A stretch of DNA of 64,000 bases, from contig JADJRG010000015.1 of NCBI GenBank assembly GCA_016712315.1, positions 62,001-126,000 on the forward strand, written 5' to 3'. A program made the position numbers and the translations under genes. Every line of letters starts with the position of its first letter. Position 1 is the first letter of the stretch. The notes under the pieces are model-generated. The model saw only the letters and a list, made by a program, of their open reading frames with translations, was not told the origin of the DNA and made no database searches. This DNA is from Nannocystis sp. (lineage in GTDB: Bacteria > Myxococcota_A > Polyangia > Nannocystales > Nannocystaceae). This document shows positions 34,740-44,200 of the stretch, one piece after another.

Positions 34740-35491
34740 GGGCGGCTGCGGCGCCCAAAGGGGCGAGCCACGGCGCGCTGGCGGCGGTGCAGGGGTTCCG
34801 CTTCGCGCTGCACCGGCCAGAGATCCGGCGGTTATACCGGCGCTTGGCGGCGGTGCTCTTCATCGTGACGCTGCTGCTGATCGCGGGGCTGAGCGCGGCG
34901 CTGTGGGCCTTCACGGCGGCGTCGTACGACGCGAGCGCGCTGGCGGTGGTGGCGCTGTGGCTGCTGCGCCTCGGCGGGCTGGTGGTGGTAGGCCTGTCGG
35001 CGCCGCTGCTGGCGCTGCTGGCGGTGAACGCGGCGTGGCCAGCGCTGAGCGAGCAGGTGTTTATGGCGGCGCTGAAGGACCTGGACCCGGCGCGGGCGGC
35101 GGCGCTCGAGGCGGCGCCAGGGACGAGCCTGAAGGCGGGGCTGGCGACGGCGCTGCGGCGCTTTGGTTATTTTTTGGGGATGACCTTGGTGGCGTTCGGC
35201 GTCGCGCTTGTCCCGATCGTGGGGGCGATCGCGGGGCCGCTGCTGCAGGCGTACGTGAGCGCGCGGGCGATGACGTGGGAGCTGCTCGACCCGTACTTTG
35301 ATCGGCGCGGGCTCGACTTCGCGCGGCAACGAGCGGAGATCCGCGAGCATCGGTGGGCGGCGCTGGGCTTCGGCCTGCCGATGACGCTGCTGCTGGCGCT
35401 GCCGTTCGTCGGGCCGCTGCTCTTCGGCTTCGCGCAGGCGGCGGCGGCGAAGCTCGTGGTCGACGTGCTGCCGGGCGAGGGCGGCGGGTGA
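34703..35491 (+). CDS. EI24/CysZ-like multi-pass membrane protein
   Basis: 262 residues from the ATG at 34703. A GTG at 34736, forming a GTGA overlap with the upstream stop, is a strong alternative giving 251 residues. Four or more membrane helices (LAAVLFIVTLLLIAGLSAALWAF, LLRLGGLVVVGLSAPLLALLAV, GYFLGMTLVAFGVALVPIVGAIAGPLLQAYV, LPMTLLLALPFVGPLLFGFAQAAAAKLV) and AWPALSEQVF between helix pairs follow the EI24/CysZ layout. CysZ imports sulfate; other members have no known role. The assignment rests on layout more than on motifs. Confidence 0.75.
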   Translation: MADLQGSDRRDVRAAAAPKGASHGALAAVQGFRFALHRPEIRRLYRRLAAVLFIVTLLLIAGLSAALWAFTAASYDASALAVVALWLLRLGGLVVVGLSAPLLALLAVNAAWPALSEQVFMAALKDLDPARAAALEAAPGTSLKAGLATALRRFGYFLGMTLVAFGVALVPIVGAIAGPLLQAYVSARAMTWELLDPYFDRRGLDFARQRAEIREHRWAALGFGLPMTLLLALPFVGPLLFGFAQAAAAKLVVDVLPGEGGG

Positions 35492-35583
35492 AGAGATCGT
35501 ATGTCCTAAAGGACAGATCCAACGGGGTCGCGGGCGATTGACGGCGCGGGGCGGGCGAGGCACCGTGCGAGGAGGAGAGCGCG

Positions 35584-37344
35584 ATGTACGAGCTTAAGAT
35601 CAGCGGCGGGGTGATCGTCGACGGGCGCGGCGGGGCGCCGTTTCGCGGGGATGTGGGGATCTCAGGGGGACGGATCGTCGCGGTCGGCGACGCCCCTGAC
35701 GCGGCGCAGCGGACGATCGACGCGGACGGGGCGATCGTCACGCCCGGCTTCGTCGACCTGCACTGCCACTACGACGGGCAGGTGTCGTGGGACGCGGACC
35801 TGGCGCCCTCCTCCGTGCACGGGGTGACGACGTGCGTGATGGGCAACTGCGGGGTGGGCTTCGCGCCGGTGCGGGCGGCCGACCGCGCGGCGCTGATCGA
35901 GCTGATGGAGGGGGTGGAGGACATCCCAGGGACGGCCCTCTCCGAGGGGCTGCGCTGGCGCTGGGAGTCTTTTGAGGAGTACATGGCGGCGATCGACGAG
36001 GAGCCGCACGCGATCGACTTCGCGGTGCAGGTGCCGCACGACGCGCTGCGCGTGTACGTGATGGGGGCGCGGGCGCTGGCGGGCGAGGCGGCGACGGAGG
36101 AGGACATCGCGGCGATGCGCGGGCTGACCCGCTCGGCGCTGCTGGCAGGCGCGGCGGGCTTCTCGACGGGGCGTACGGACAACCACCGCGCGAAGAGCGG
36201 GGCGCCGACGCCCGCGAGCGAGTCGTCGGCGCGCGAGCTGTGCGGGATCGCGGCGGCGCTGCAGGGGCTGGGGCACGGGGTGCTGCAAGCGGTGAGCGAC
36301 TTCGACATGGCGATCTCGCCGGAGCGCTTCGACGCGGAGTTCGACGTGCTGGAGGCGATGGCGGCGGCGAGCGGGGGGCGGCCGCTGTCGATCTCGCTGT
36401 CCGAGCGCGACGGGGCGCCGCGGCAGTGGCGGCAGATCTTGGCGCGGGTGGAGGCGGCGAACGCCCGCGGGGTGGCGATCAAGGTGCAGGTGGGGGCGCG
36501 CGGGATCGGGGTGATGTTGGGGCTGGGCGCGACGTTCCACCCGTTTATGGGCTTCCCCAGCTACAAGAAGGTGAGCCACCTGCCGCTGGCGGCGCGGGTC
36601 GAGGCGCTGCGCGAGCCGGGGCTGCGGGCGGCGATCTTGAGCGAGCAGTCAGAGAAGGTGGCGGGCGACGGCTCGTCGATCCCGCCGCTGGCGGACGCGC
36701 TGCTGGCGAACCTGGCGATGGTGTCGCTGCGGCTGTTTCGGCTGGGGGATGTGCCGAACTACGAGCCAGGCTTCGCGGACTCGATCTTCGCGGAGGCGCA
36801 GCGGCGCGGGGTGAGCCCGCTGGCGGCGATCTACGACGCGCTGCTCGAGGACGAGGGGGCGCAGCTCTTGTACTTCCCGATCTTCAATTATTCGGAGCTG
36901 TGCCTCGATAACGTGCGGACGATGTTGACGCACCCGCAGGCGCTGCCGGGGCTGTCCGACGGGGGGGCGCACGTGGGCACGATCTGCGACGCGAGCTTCC
37001 CGACGTTTATGTTGACGCACTGGGTGCGCGACCGAGCGGAGGGCAAGCTGCCGCTGGCGCGGGTGGTGCAGATGCTGGCGGGCGACACGGCGCGCTTCAT
37101 CGGTATGCGCGACCGCGGCGAGCTGGTGGTCGGGCGACGAGCGGACCTGAACGTGATCGACCTGCCGCGGCTGCAGCTGGCGCGGCCGCGGATGGTGCGC
37201 GACCTGCCCGCGGGCGGGCAGCGGCTCCTCCAGGACGTGCGCGGCTATGTGGCGACGCTGGTGGCGGGGGAGGTGATCTCGGCCGAGGGGCGGCTGACGG
37301 GGGCGCGGCCAGGGCGGCTGGTGCGGCTGGGGGCGCGCGGCTAG
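35584..37344 (+). CDS. N-acyl-D-amino-acid deacylase-type amidohydrolase
   Basis: 586 residues. GGAGGAG lies 6 bases before the ATG. It has the composite amidohydrolase fold: an N-terminal strand domain (IVDGRGGAPFRGDVGISGGRIVAVG), the metal motif HxH in GFVDLHCHYDGQ (near residue 60), the Cys of GNCGVGFAP that bridges zinc in D-aminoacylases, FSTGRTDNHRA, and the late Asp in LSDGGAHVGTICDAS. It ends with the second half of the small beta domain (LVVGRRADLNVIDL). It would remove acyl groups from N-acyl-D-amino acids or related amides in the cytoplasm. It is isolated between an EI24-like gene and a pair of hairpins. Confidence 0.93.
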   Translation: MYELKISGGVIVDGRGGAPFRGDVGISGGRIVAVGDAPDAAQRTIDADGAIVTPGFVDLHCHYDGQVSWDADLAPSSVHGVTTCVMGNCGVGFAPVRAADRAALIELMEGVEDIPGTALSEGLRWRWESFEEYMAAIDEEPHAIDFAVQVPHDALRVYVMGARALAGEAATEEDIAAMRGLTRSALLAGAAGFSTGRTDNHRAKSGAPTPASESSARELCGIAAALQGLGHGVLQAVSDFDMAISPERFDAEFDVLEAMAAASGGRPLSISLSERDGAPRQWRQILARVEAANARGVAIKVQVGARGIGVMLGLGATFHPFMGFPSYKKVSHLPLAARVEALREPGLRAAILSEQSEKVAGDGSSIPPLADALLANLAMVSLRLFRLGDVPNYEPGFADSIFAEAQRRGVSPLAAIYDALLEDEGAQLLYFPIFNYSELCLDNVRTMLTHPQALPGLSDGGAHVGTICDASFPTFMLTHWVRDRAEGKLPLARVVQMLAGDTARFIGMRDRGELVVGRRADLNVIDLPRLQLARPRMVRDLPAGGQRLLQDVRGYVATLVAGEVISAEGRLTGARPGRLVRLGARG

Positions 37345-37355
37345 GCGGGCCCTTG

Positions 37356-37413
37356 GACCTGGCGTAAGGGGCAGGTCGTGGACCTCTAGATGACCTGTCT
37401 GAAGGAGCAGGTC
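37356..37413. repeat. Two tandem hairpins with identical GACCTG/CAGGTC stems
   Basis: GACCTG-10 bases-CAGGTC at 37356-37377 and again at 37392-37413, with different loops. They lie between convergent genes (stops at 37344 and 37431), so they may form a bidirectional terminator or protect 3' ends. No T run follows. Confidence 0.7.
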
Positions 37414-37430
37414 GTTGTCGGAGGGACAGG

Positions 37431-38726
37431 CTAGGCGGGGCGGCGGGCGTTGGCGCGGTAGGGGCTGCGCCCCGCGGGGGCGGGCTTGCCTTCGGGGCGG
37501 CGCTTGGCCGGGCGGCTCTGGCGGGTGTCGCTGATCTTCCACGGGCGCGGGCGGCGAGAGATCGACAGCAAGATGCCGATCGCGGCCATGCTGACGAGCA
37601 AGGAGGAGCCGCCGTAGGAGAGGAAGGGGAGGGTGATGCCCTTGGCGGGGATGATGTCGAGGACGACGGCGATGTTGATGAGGGCCTGGAGGCCGAAGAG
37701 GGTGGCGATGCCGAGGGCGAGGTAGGCGCCGAAGCGATCGGGGGCCTCCTGGGCGGCCTTCATGCCGCGCCAGACGAGCACGCCGAAGAGGCCGAGCACG
37801 GCGGCGATGCCGACGAGGCCGAGCTCCTCGCCGACGCTGGCGAGGATGAAGTCGGTGTGGTTCTCAGGGAGGAAGCCGAGCTTCTGCTTGCCGGCGCCGA
37901 GGCCGACGCCCCAGACGCCGCCGGAGCCGACGCTGATGAGGCTCTGGTCGATCTGGTAGGAGTGGGCGCCAGAGAGGAAGTCGCGGAAGCGATCGAGGCG
38001 GTAGCCGACGCCGACGATCTGGTACCAGACGAGCGGGGCGGCGAGCATGAGCGCGGCGAGCACGTAGGCGAGGCGGGTGCCGGCGACGAAGAGGACGACG
38101 AGGGTGAGGGCGCCGAGCAAGATGGTGGTGCCGAGGTCGCGCTCGGCGAGCACGAGCAGCATGGTGAGCGCGGAGACGCCGATGACCGGGAGGAAGCCGC
38201 CCCAGAAGCTGCGGATCCGCTCGCCTTGGCGGGCGAGGGTGGCGGCGAGGAAGATCGCGAGGGCGATCTTGGCGAGCTCGCTCGGCTGGATGTTGACGCC
38301 GCCGGCGCGGATCCACCGCTTGGCTCCGTTGACCTCGACGCCGACGAAGAGGACCAGGACGAGGCCGGCGAGGCCTAAGAGCATGAGCTGCGGGGCGAAG
38401 CGGCGGAGGATCCGGTAGTCGAGCCGGGCGATCACGGCCATGACGACGAGGCCGAGCATGGCGAAGACGCCCTGACGCTGCAAAAAATACTCCCAGGCGT
38501 GGTACTTGGCCTGCGCGGTGTAGATCCCGGCGCTGTAGACCATGACGACGCCGATCGCGGTGAGCGCGAGGGCGGTGATCAGGAGCCAGGGATCGAGGCG
38601 GCGATCAAAGGTGGCGGGGTCGCCTTCGGGCTCGGGCGTGTGGGCGGGCGAGCGCCCTCGCGGCGCGGCGCTGCCCGCCCGGCGAGGGTCGAGGGCGTGA
38701 GGGAGCGCAGGATCAGGGACAGCCAC
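37431..38726 (-). CDS. ftsW: FtsW, SEDS-family peptidoglycan glycosyltransferase of the divisome
   Basis: 431 residues from the GTG at 38726; the open frame continues far upstream but that part is low-complexity Arg/Pro/Ala and not FtsW-like. About ten membrane helices. SEDS motifs: VNGAKRWIRAGGVNIQPSELAK, LAERDLGTTILLGAL, SVGSGGVWGVGLGAGKQKLGFLPENHTDFILASVGEELGLVG, and GITLPFLSYGGSSLL. FtsW polymerises lipid II at the septum with its partner FtsI-type transpeptidase. A basic, Pro/Arg-rich tail follows the last helix. It stands alone here, not in a mur/fts (dcw) cluster, so it may be a second FtsW/RodA-type copy. FtsW is preferred over RodA on the PENHTDFILA context. Confidence 0.92.
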   Translation of the reverse strand: MAVPDPALPHALDPRRAGSAAPRGRSPAHTPEPEGDPATFDRRLDPWLLITALALTAIGVVMVYSAGIYTAQAKYHAWEYFLQRQGVFAMLGLVVMAVIARLDYRILRRFAPQLMLLGLAGLVLVLFVGVEVNGAKRWIRAGGVNIQPSELAKIALAIFLAATLARQGERIRSFWGGFLPVIGVSALTMLLVLAERDLGTTILLGALTLVVLFVAGTRLAYVLAALMLAAPLVWYQIVGVGYRLDRFRDFLSGAHSYQIDQSLISVGSGGVWGVGLGAGKQKLGFLPENHTDFILASVGEELGLVGIAAVLGLFGVLVWRGMKAAQEAPDRFGAYLALGIATLFGLQALINIAVVLDIIPAKGITLPFLSYGGSSLLVSMAAIGILLSISRRPRPWKISDTRQSRPAKRRPEGKPAPAGRSPYRANARRPA

Positions 38727-38888
38727 GCGGGGCGCAGGACAGCACGGGCGCGGCGCGAGCGCTAGAAAGTCGCGAAGCGGCCTCACGCGCCGCTGGGCGG
38801 GCAGAGGCGCGGTCTCTAGGGATCGCGGGCGGGGGCGCAGGCGACGCGCTTGCGTATGGCGGCGAGCAGGGCGAACCTCAGGCCGCAC

Positions 38889-39827
38889 ATGCGCGCGCTC
38901 TCTTGCCCTTGCGCCCTCGCCTTGGCCCTCTCCCTGGCGATGAGCGCGACGCCTCAGGCGGCCGCCGTCGATCGCGGCAGCGGCGGTCGCGGTCAGCAGC
39001 AGACCCCCGCGGAGGCGGCGGCGGCGCTCGACGCGGCGGCGCAGGCGAGCTTTGACGGCGGCGACTACCGGGCGGCGGCGAAGCAGTGGAAGCGGGCGCT
39101 GGAGCGGCTGCCAGAGCGGCAGGCGAGCCACCTCAAGCGCCAGGAGATGCTCGAGAACCTGGTGATCTCGCAGCGGCAGGTGTTCCAGGCGGAGGGCGAC
39201 CGCGAGGCGCTGGTGGCCGGGCGCGCGGCGGTGTGGGCGTACCTGGACCGCTGCAAGCTGGCCTATGGGACACGCTGCTCGGCGATGCCGGCGACAGCGG
39301 AGGTGAAGGCGCTGCTGGCCGGGCTGAACGAGGCGATCGACGCGGCCGAGGCGGCGAGGCCAGCGCGCGTGCCGCCGGAGCGAGGGGTGGCGGTGGGCGG
39401 GAAGGAGCTGGCGCGCGGGCAAGGGACGCCGCTGCCGGTCCGAGTGATCCCGTCGCTGGTCGGCGGCACGATCGTCGCGGCGGGCGGGGCGGCGCTGATC
39501 ATCTTCGGGGCGACGGACGCGCGCTTCCAACCAACCGACGCGGCGGTCGCTCGGCTCTCCGGCGGTAAGCCCATTGCAACGGCGACGGAGGAGGAGGAGA
39601 CGACGACGACGACGACGACCGGGCTGGGGCTGAGCGCAGAGGCGAAGGGCAAGCTGTGGGTGGGGCTGGGCGCGTCGGCTTTGGCGATCGGGGTCGGCTT
39701 TGTGGTGATCGGGGTGATCGACCTGGCGAAGCACCGGCGGCTGAACCGCCGCGAGCGCGAACGGGTGGCCGCGGCGCCGCTCTTCGGGCCGCATAGCGCC
39801 GGGTTGGCGCTGTCTGGGCGCTTCTGA
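38889..39827 (+). CDS. Exported protein with N-terminal helical repeat and two C-terminal membrane helices
   Basis: 312 residues from the ATG at 38889, which starts a signal peptide (MRALSCPCALALALSLAMSATPQAAA). Earlier starts at 38850 (TTG) and 38856 (ATG) would add a charged extension. A TPR-like helical stretch follows (AALDAAAQASFDGGDYRAAAKQWKRALERLPERQ), with two Cys in CKLAYGTRCSAM. Then come a membrane segment (VIPSLVGGTIVAAGGAALIIFGA), a Thr-rich loop (EEEETTTTTTT), a second membrane segment (LWVGLGASALAIGVGFVVIGVIDLA) and a basic tail. This order recurs in myxobacterial outer-layer proteins of unknown role; no named family. Confidence 0.78.
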   Translation: MRALSCPCALALALSLAMSATPQAAAVDRGSGGRGQQQTPAEAAAALDAAAQASFDGGDYRAAAKQWKRALERLPERQASHLKRQEMLENLVISQRQVFQAEGDREALVAGRAAVWAYLDRCKLAYGTRCSAMPATAEVKALLAGLNEAIDAAEAARPARVPPERGVAVGGKELARGQGTPLPVRVIPSLVGGTIVAAGGAALIIFGATDARFQPTDAAVARLSGGKPIATATEEEETTTTTTTGLGLSAEAKGKLWVGLGASALAIGVGFVVIGVIDLAKHRRLNRRERERVAAAPLFGPHSAGLALSGRF

Positions 39828-39840
39828 GCCGGGTGGCGAT

Positions 39841-39873
39841 TCGCTCGTTGTACGCGCGAGATCGCTCGTAGTA
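39841..39873. repeat. Two direct 12-base repeats, 21 bases apart
   Basis: TCGCTCGTTGTA (39841-39852) and TCGCTCGTAGTA (39862-39873), one mismatch, start-to-start spacing of two helical turns. They lie upstream of the Sel1-repeat gene. A dimeric regulator site is a reasonable guess. Confidence 0.5.
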
Positions 39874-39931
39874 TGTGCATTCGTGGAGGTGAATGGCGCG
39901 CCCTCGCGCGGCGATGACCGCGAGGTCACGG

Positions 39932-39960
39932 TTGACGCCGGGAACAGGCTCGTCTTCCAT
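39932..39960 (+). promoter_or_regulatory. Putative promoter TTGACG-17-TTCCAT
   Basis: A good -35, 17-base spacer and a weak -10, ending 6 bases before the ATG at 39967; no ribosome binding site. Confidence 0.45.
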
Positions 39961-39966
39961 GGTTGA

Positions 39967-41181
39967 ATGCGTGCTCTTCAGCGGGTGTGGCGGCGTGTGG
40001 CTCCATGGCTGGGGGCGCTGGTGATGGCCAGCCCGGGCTGCCAGAAGTCCGGGGCGCCGGTGGCGGAACCGACGGGGTGCTTCGGGGCTCGATGCGTCGA
40101 AGAGGCGGAGGCGGCGCTCTATTACGGGGACGACGCGGCGGCCCGCGAGCCCCTGGCGCTGGTGTGCGAGAAGGGCGACGGGTTCCAGTGCTTCCGCCTC
40201 GCGGCGCTGTACGAGGAGGGCCGCGGCGGCCCAGTGGACCTGGTGAAGGCGGCGAAGGCGTTCGAGGACGCGTGCGCGGCCGACTACAGCGAGGGCTGCG
40301 AGCGCCGCTATGAGCTGGCGGCGAAGCAGGAGGGCGACGCGGAGGTGGAGCTGGAATTCGCGATCAAGGCGTGTGAAGGGGCGCGGCGGAGCGGCTGCAC
40401 GTACGCGGGCGATATGATGCGCGACGGCCGTGGGGTGGCGACGGACCGCGGACGCGCGGCAGATCTGTACGAAAAAGGCTGCGGGCTGGGTGACGTCGAC
40501 GGCTGCGTGCGCGCGGGCGATCTGCTGCTCGACCCAGCGCTGCCGTGGGAGTCGCAGGCGCGGGGGATCGCGGCGTATATCGGCGGCTGCGTCGGCTACA
40601 ACAGCTACGCGTGCGTGCGCGTCGGCGTGGCGATGTACGAAGGGACAGGTATGCCACCGACGCGAGACCGGGCGGCCGCGCAGTTCAAAAAAGCTTGCGA
40701 GATGAGCGACGAGGACGGGTGCCACCTGACGAAACAGCTCGAAGAAGCGGGCGGCAAGGCGGTGGCGCTGGAGCTGACGTCGACGGCCTCGGTGGTGCAG
40801 AGCGGCGATCTGATCGCGCACGAGCTGGCCTGCCGATCGTCAGCCCGCGGCGAGGAGGCGCTCCGAAAGGCGCTGGCGGGGCTGTCCGCGTTCAAACCCG
40901 CGCTCGACGCGTGCACCAAGAACGGCGTGGCGGTGAAGATGGAGTGGCGGAGCGAGAAAGGGAAGATCTCAGGGGTGAAGATCCCCGAAGATAAGCGCCT
41001 CGCCGGCTGCGTGAGCGCGGCGCTGCGTAAGGCGAGGACTCCGCCGATCCTCCGCTGCGAAGGGCTGATCCTGCTCGGCGCTCCAGAAGAGGCGGCGGCG
41101 GCGGCGGCGGCGATCGCCGAGGCGAAGGCGGCGAAGGCGGCGGCGATCAAGGCGGCGGCGGCGGCGAAGGCGAAGCGCTGA
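39967..41181 (+). CDS. Lipoprotein with Sel1/TPR-like repeats
   Basis: 404 residues. The lipoprotein signal ends VMASPGC. Cys-containing helical repeats of the Sel1 type follow (GDGFQCFRLAALYEEGRGGPVDLVKAAKAFEDACAADYSEGC, GCTYAGDMMRDGRGVATDRGRAADLYEKGC, YACVRVGVAMYEGTGMPPTRDRAAAQFKKACEM). A C-terminal domain comes next (VAVKMEWRSEKGKISGVKIPEDKRLAGCVSAALRKARTP) that resembles the C-terminal half of AgmX/PglI-type proteins. The end is an Ala/Lys helix (AEAKAAKAAAIKAAAAAKAKR). Sel1 repeats mediate protein contacts; a periplasmic adaptor is likely. Confidence 0.87.
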   Translation: MRALQRVWRRVAPWLGALVMASPGCQKSGAPVAEPTGCFGARCVEEAEAALYYGDDAAAREPLALVCEKGDGFQCFRLAALYEEGRGGPVDLVKAAKAFEDACAADYSEGCERRYELAAKQEGDAEVELEFAIKACEGARRSGCTYAGDMMRDGRGVATDRGRAADLYEKGCGLGDVDGCVRAGDLLLDPALPWESQARGIAAYIGGCVGYNSYACVRVGVAMYEGTGMPPTRDRAAAQFKKACEMSDEDGCHLTKQLEEAGGKAVALELTSTASVVQSGDLIAHELACRSSARGEEALRKALAGLSAFKPALDACTKNGVAVKMEWRSEKGKISGVKIPEDKRLAGCVSAALRKARTPPILRCEGLILLGAPEEAAAAAAAIAEAKAAKAAAIKAAAAAKAKR

Positions 41182-41256
41182 GGTGCGGCGCGGGTCGACG
41201 GGCCAGGCGTAGGCGCGGGCGACAGCGCCGCTGGCTCGCGCCGCGGGTAGGCAGGG

Positions 41257-41281
41257 GCGATCGCGCCACTCACGCGATCGC
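41257..41281. terminator. Perfect 9-bp hairpin over the stop codon of the helicase gene
   Basis: GCGATCGCG - 7 bases - CGCGATCGC. The loop contains the minus-strand TGA of the helicase gene. It lies between convergent genes (41181 and 41270). It lacks a T run, so termination is only a possibility. Each arm contains the octamer GCGATCGC. Confidence 0.45.
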
Positions 41282-44200
41282 AGCGGCGAAAGAGGCGAAG
41301 AGGTCGCCGGGGAGCGGCTGGTGCAGTCGCCAGGTGATCGCCATCGGCATCTCGGACTCGTGGCGGAGGTAGGTCGCGGGGCCGAGGCACCAGAACGCTC
41401 GCTCGTCGCTGCGGAGGCGGGCGAAGAGGACGATGTCGCTGCCGCGTGCGGCGTGCTCTTGGTAGCGTCGGCCAGTCGAGCTCGCCGCGCGGGTCATGGA
41501 TTGGCTCTCCCAGTGGATTAGATCGCGGCTGATCGCGTAATCGCGGTAGCGTGTGGTCGGCGAGAAGTCCCCGCTGGTCTTGTCGAGCGTGAACGCTAAG
41601 AGGTCGGTGCGCGCCGCTTCGACCCAGTAGACGCCGGTCTGCCATGGCGCGACCTTGGCCGCGTCACCGACGCCGAAGGCGGCGAGGATCTCGTCGCGGG
41701 TGTAGCGCGCGTGCACCTGAAGCGGGACAGCGGGGTGCGAGCGGATCGGATGGGTGAGGTGATCGACGCGGCTCGCGAGCACGCTGAGGAGCTCGCGTAG
41801 CTCCGCTAAGACCTGGGGGTGCCGCCATAGGAGCGCGCAGGCTTCGGCGATCGTCTGCTTGGCGATCACCGAGCGCGCGACAGCCGTGATGAGCATACGG
41901 AGGAGGCGACGGCTCCGTTCGTCCAGCGCTTGGAGCGGCGGCGGGGTGTCCTGGGCGATGAACGCCCGGAAGGCGTCGATACGCTCGGTGTCGTCGATGT
42001 GGAGCTGGCGGCCGATGGCTCGGCGGAGCGCGGCCTCCGACGGACCCTTCGGTCGTAGCGACAGCCCTGCGTCCTCGCAGAGGGCGGACCAGCAGTCGTT
42101 GCGGGTATAAATGTCGGGGAGATCGAGGCCCGCCTCCTCGAGGAAACGATCGAGGGTGACGCCGCCCCCGATGCGTTGGAGCTGCGCGATGATCTCGAGC
42201 TTCGCCGCTCTGCGCCTGGGAATCGCCTGCTTGAGGGAGTCGAGCACGATCTCTGCGGCGATCGGGTCGAGCTCCATATGGCAGCCGGCGGGGAGGAACG
42301 GGAAGCCGCGCTTGACCTGTCGCTCGAGGTCGTCGCGCGCACCGCCTAAGAGCGCCCGCAGGCGGCGATCCATGCGGAACTCCGCGCGGTGGCGGCCGAC
42401 GAAGTCGAGGACCGTGCAGGCGTGCTTTCCGGCGCTCCGCCGCAGGCCACGGCCGAGCTGCTGCAAGAAGAGGGTGGGGCTGTCAGTGGGGCGAAGGAGC
42501 AGGAGGGTGTCGACAGCGGGGATATCGACGCCCTCGTTGAAGAGATCGACCGAGAAGACGACGTTGACGCGCAGCTCCGCGAGGGCTCGCAGCGCGCCTT
42601 GCCGCTCCTTGTCGGGGCTGTCGCCGCACACCGCGAGGGCTGGTAGCCCCGCCTCGTTGAAGACCCGCGCCATGTAGCGGGCGTGAGCGACGCTGACGCA
42701 GAAGCCGAGCGCCCTGATCTGCGTGAGGTCGTCGACGCGCGCGGCGAGTTGAGCGATGACTTGGCGGGCCCAGGCGTCGTCGCCGGTGATGAGGTCGCTG
42801 AGTCCGACGAGGTCATAGCCTCGCCCTCGCCGCCATGGCAGCTCGCGCAGGTCGAGGCCGTCGTGGACCCCATAGTAGGAGAACGGGACGAGCCGGCGCT
42901 GGTCGATCGCGTCCCAGAGGCGCAGCTCCGCGGCGATCCGATCGTCGAACCACCCGAGCAAGGGCAGGCCGTCGCTGCGCTCAGGGGTGGCTGTGAGGCC
43001 GAGCAGCTCGAGGGGCCGCAGGCGCCCTAACAAGTCGCGATACGAGGCGGCGGCGGCGTGGTGGAACTCATCGACGATGACGACGTCGAAGTGGTCCTCG
43101 GGCAGGTCTACGAGGCCGACGGCGGCGAGGCTCTGGATCGAGGCGAAGACGTGGTCGAAGCGGCGTGGTCGGCGTCCACCGACCCAGAGCTCGCCGAAGG
43201 TCGGGTCACGGAGCGCGTGGCGGAAGGTGGCGAGGCTCTGCTCGAGGATCTCCTCGCGGTGGGCGACGAAGAGCAGGCGGACGCGCGGGTGCGCGGCTCG
43301 GAGGCGCGCGTAGTCGACCGCGGCCATGACGGTCTTGCCGGTGCCGGTGGCGGCGACGAGGAGGTTGCGGTGGCGCCCCTGCGCGCGGGCGAGCGCGATC
43401 TGCTCGAGCATGCGCTCCTGGAAGGGCTCGAGGCGCAGCTCGATCGGGCTGAGCAGGAGCGCCTTCGTCGGGGCAGACGCGCGCTCGCGCTCGGCGGCGA
43501 ACTCGGCGGGCTCGTAGGGGACGAAGTCGCCGCCGCTCCAATAGCTCTCAAAGACCGCGGCGACGCGGCGGAGGACGTCGGGGTTGCGCGCCCCGGAGAT
43601 CCGGACGTTCCACTCAAGGCCTGGCCCTTGGGCCATATGGGTGAGGTTGGAGGAGCCGATGAAGGCGGTGGAGTAGCCCGACTCGCGGTGGAGGAGCCAC
43701 GCCTTGGCGTGCAGGCGGGTCGCGCTGGTGTCGTAGGAGACGCGCACCTCGGCGCCGAGCTCGCGCAGCAGCTCGAGGGCGGACGCCTCGGTGGTGCCGG
43801 TGTAGGTGGAGGTTAGGACCCGCAGCGGGCGATCCGCGCCGCAGTGGCGGCGGAGGCTGCTTAGGAGCTCCCGCACGCCGCTGCGCCGGATGAAGGCCAT
43901 CAGGAGATCGACTCGATCGGCGGAGAGGATCTCAGCCCCGATCTGGTTGCCGACGCGAGGCTCGCCCGGCGCGTTGGTGAGCAGCGTCGTGTCGAGCAGG
44001 GGGATCAGCGGCTCTGGGAGCTGCTCAGGGGTGCCGTCGGGCAGGCGCTCGACGATCGCGCGGAGGACGGTGCCGGGGTCGATGAGCGTGTCTGCTGCGG
44101 CCTCACCCTTGGTCAGCGCTCGGTCGATCAGCGCGATGATGTCACGCGCCAACTCGACACCACGGGCGACCCGTTGGTCGTCAGGGACGCTCGAGAGGGC

